From: UBA5951 sp009936885
GTDB taxonomy: Bacteria; Pseudomonadota; Alphaproteobacteria; Puniceispirillales; Puniceispirillaceae
Direction: 5' to 3'
Length of the DNA: 64,000 bases
Assembly: GCA_937996625.1 (NCBI GenBank)
Contig: CALKVA010000005.1
Coordinates: 62,001-126,000, forward strand
The translations under genes were made by a program, and so were the position numbers. Positions within the stretch are counted from its first letter, which is position 1; each line of letters starts with the position of its first letter. Positions 63,727-64,000 of this stretch are shown piece by piece. The notes below the pieces were generated by a model. That model searched no databases. It was not told the DNA's origin and saw nothing but the letters and a program-made list of their open reading frames with translations.

Positions 63727-64000
63727 ATGGCTGATGAAATTCTGGTAAATGGTGAATGTCACTGTGGTAAAATCAAAATTAATGCAAAAGTTAAATTAAG
63801 TGAAGTGCGGGCATGTCATTGTACTGATTGTCAAAAAATGAGTGGGGCACCTTTGCGTGCTATTGCTGTAGCACCCGCTGAAAAAATTAAAATCACTGGT
63901 AATCCCAGAGAATATACAAAAATTGGAGATAGCGGAAATAAACGTATTCAGGCTTTCTGCGAGAATTGCGGGACACAACTCTTTGCAACCGACTTGCAAA
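63727..64000 (+). CDS. GFA/CENP-V family zinc protein, N-terminal part (runs off the window)
   Basis: ATG 63727 opens MADEILVNGECHCGKIKINA, with CHCTDCQKMSG at about 36-46 and FCENCGTQLFAT near the window end. The three Cys blocks are those of the GFA family. At least 91 residues are visible and the 3' end lies outside. A shadow frame on the minus strand covers the same bases and is not real. Confidence 0.85.
   Translation, partial: MADEILVNGECHCGKIKINAKVKLSEVRACHCTDCQKMSGAPLRAIAVAPAEKIKITGNPREYTKIGDSGNKRIQAFCENCGTQLFATDLQ

Overview
The window looks like a piece of an AT-rich alphaproteobacterial chromosome, probably from a marine plankton lineage. A SAR116-type organism is my best guess, from gene content and order only. 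Support comes from the ChvG/ChvI two-component pair beside rapZ and ahcY, an alphaproteobacterial-type AddB, an Atm1-type ABC exporter, and many genes for dissolved nitrogen and phosphorus compounds. There is no rRNA operon and no CRISPR array. One tRNA is present, tRNA-Arg(CCG).

Region 1 (1-10.6 kb) is core housekeeping: partial addB, tsaE, ahcY, rapZ, chvG, chvI, polA, a small zinc-finger gene and an orphan ABC ATPase. The usual PTS genes of this block (hprK, EIIA, HPr) and the amgK/murU pair are missing from their expected places. Region 2 (10.6-20.5 kb) begins at the tRNA and is accessory and partly decayed. It holds an integrase stub, a cut-off helix-turn-helix gene, an XRE regulator with broken small genes behind it, a GC-rich Atm1-type transporter that looks foreign, a serine hydrolase with a hypothetical partner, a methyltransferase between two minus-strand coding remnants, a GFA protein, a SulP transporter and a zinc ribbon.

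Region 3 (20.5-34.5 kb) is a nearly complete purine-salvage and oxidation cluster. A BMP-type nucleoside ABC transporter takes up substrate; an amidohydrolase of the 8-oxoguanine deaminase group and xanthine dehydrogenase (XdhA, XdhB, XdhC) lead to urate; PuuD, a membrane urate oxidase with a cytochrome c tail, then UraH and UraD lead to allantoin. A pseudoazurin gene sits inside the cluster and may take the electrons from PuuD. No allantoinase is visible.

Region 4 (34.5-51 kb) holds a YczE-like membrane protein, an HI0933-like flavoprotein, O-acetylhomoserine sulfhydrylase divergent from an Lrp-type regulator across a long inverted repeat, a TmpA/TmpB-like oxygenase pair for trimethylaminoethylphosphonate, a broken Gfo/Idh/MocA dehydrogenase, a zinc-site-free sirtuin, an FAH-family hydrolase, a hydroxyquinol dioxygenase with a two-subunit CoA-transferase, a fused 5-oxoprolinase, and TupB/TupC tungstate transporter genes without TupA.

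Region 5 (51-64 kb) holds a tail-anchored charged protein, an ABC-2 exporter pair, an LpxH-like phosphoesterase, an aldose epimerase, an omega-aminotransferase with methylmalonate-semialdehyde dehydrogenase, a metallo-beta-lactamase-fold hydrolase facing two small cyclic-nucleotide-domain proteins, an SMR efflux protein, an MFS transporter, a second GFA gene cut by the window end, and one protein (61614-62294) that I read as a very divergent ribosome-recycling-factor-like protein. That last reading is the most novel in the window and is an inference by eye.
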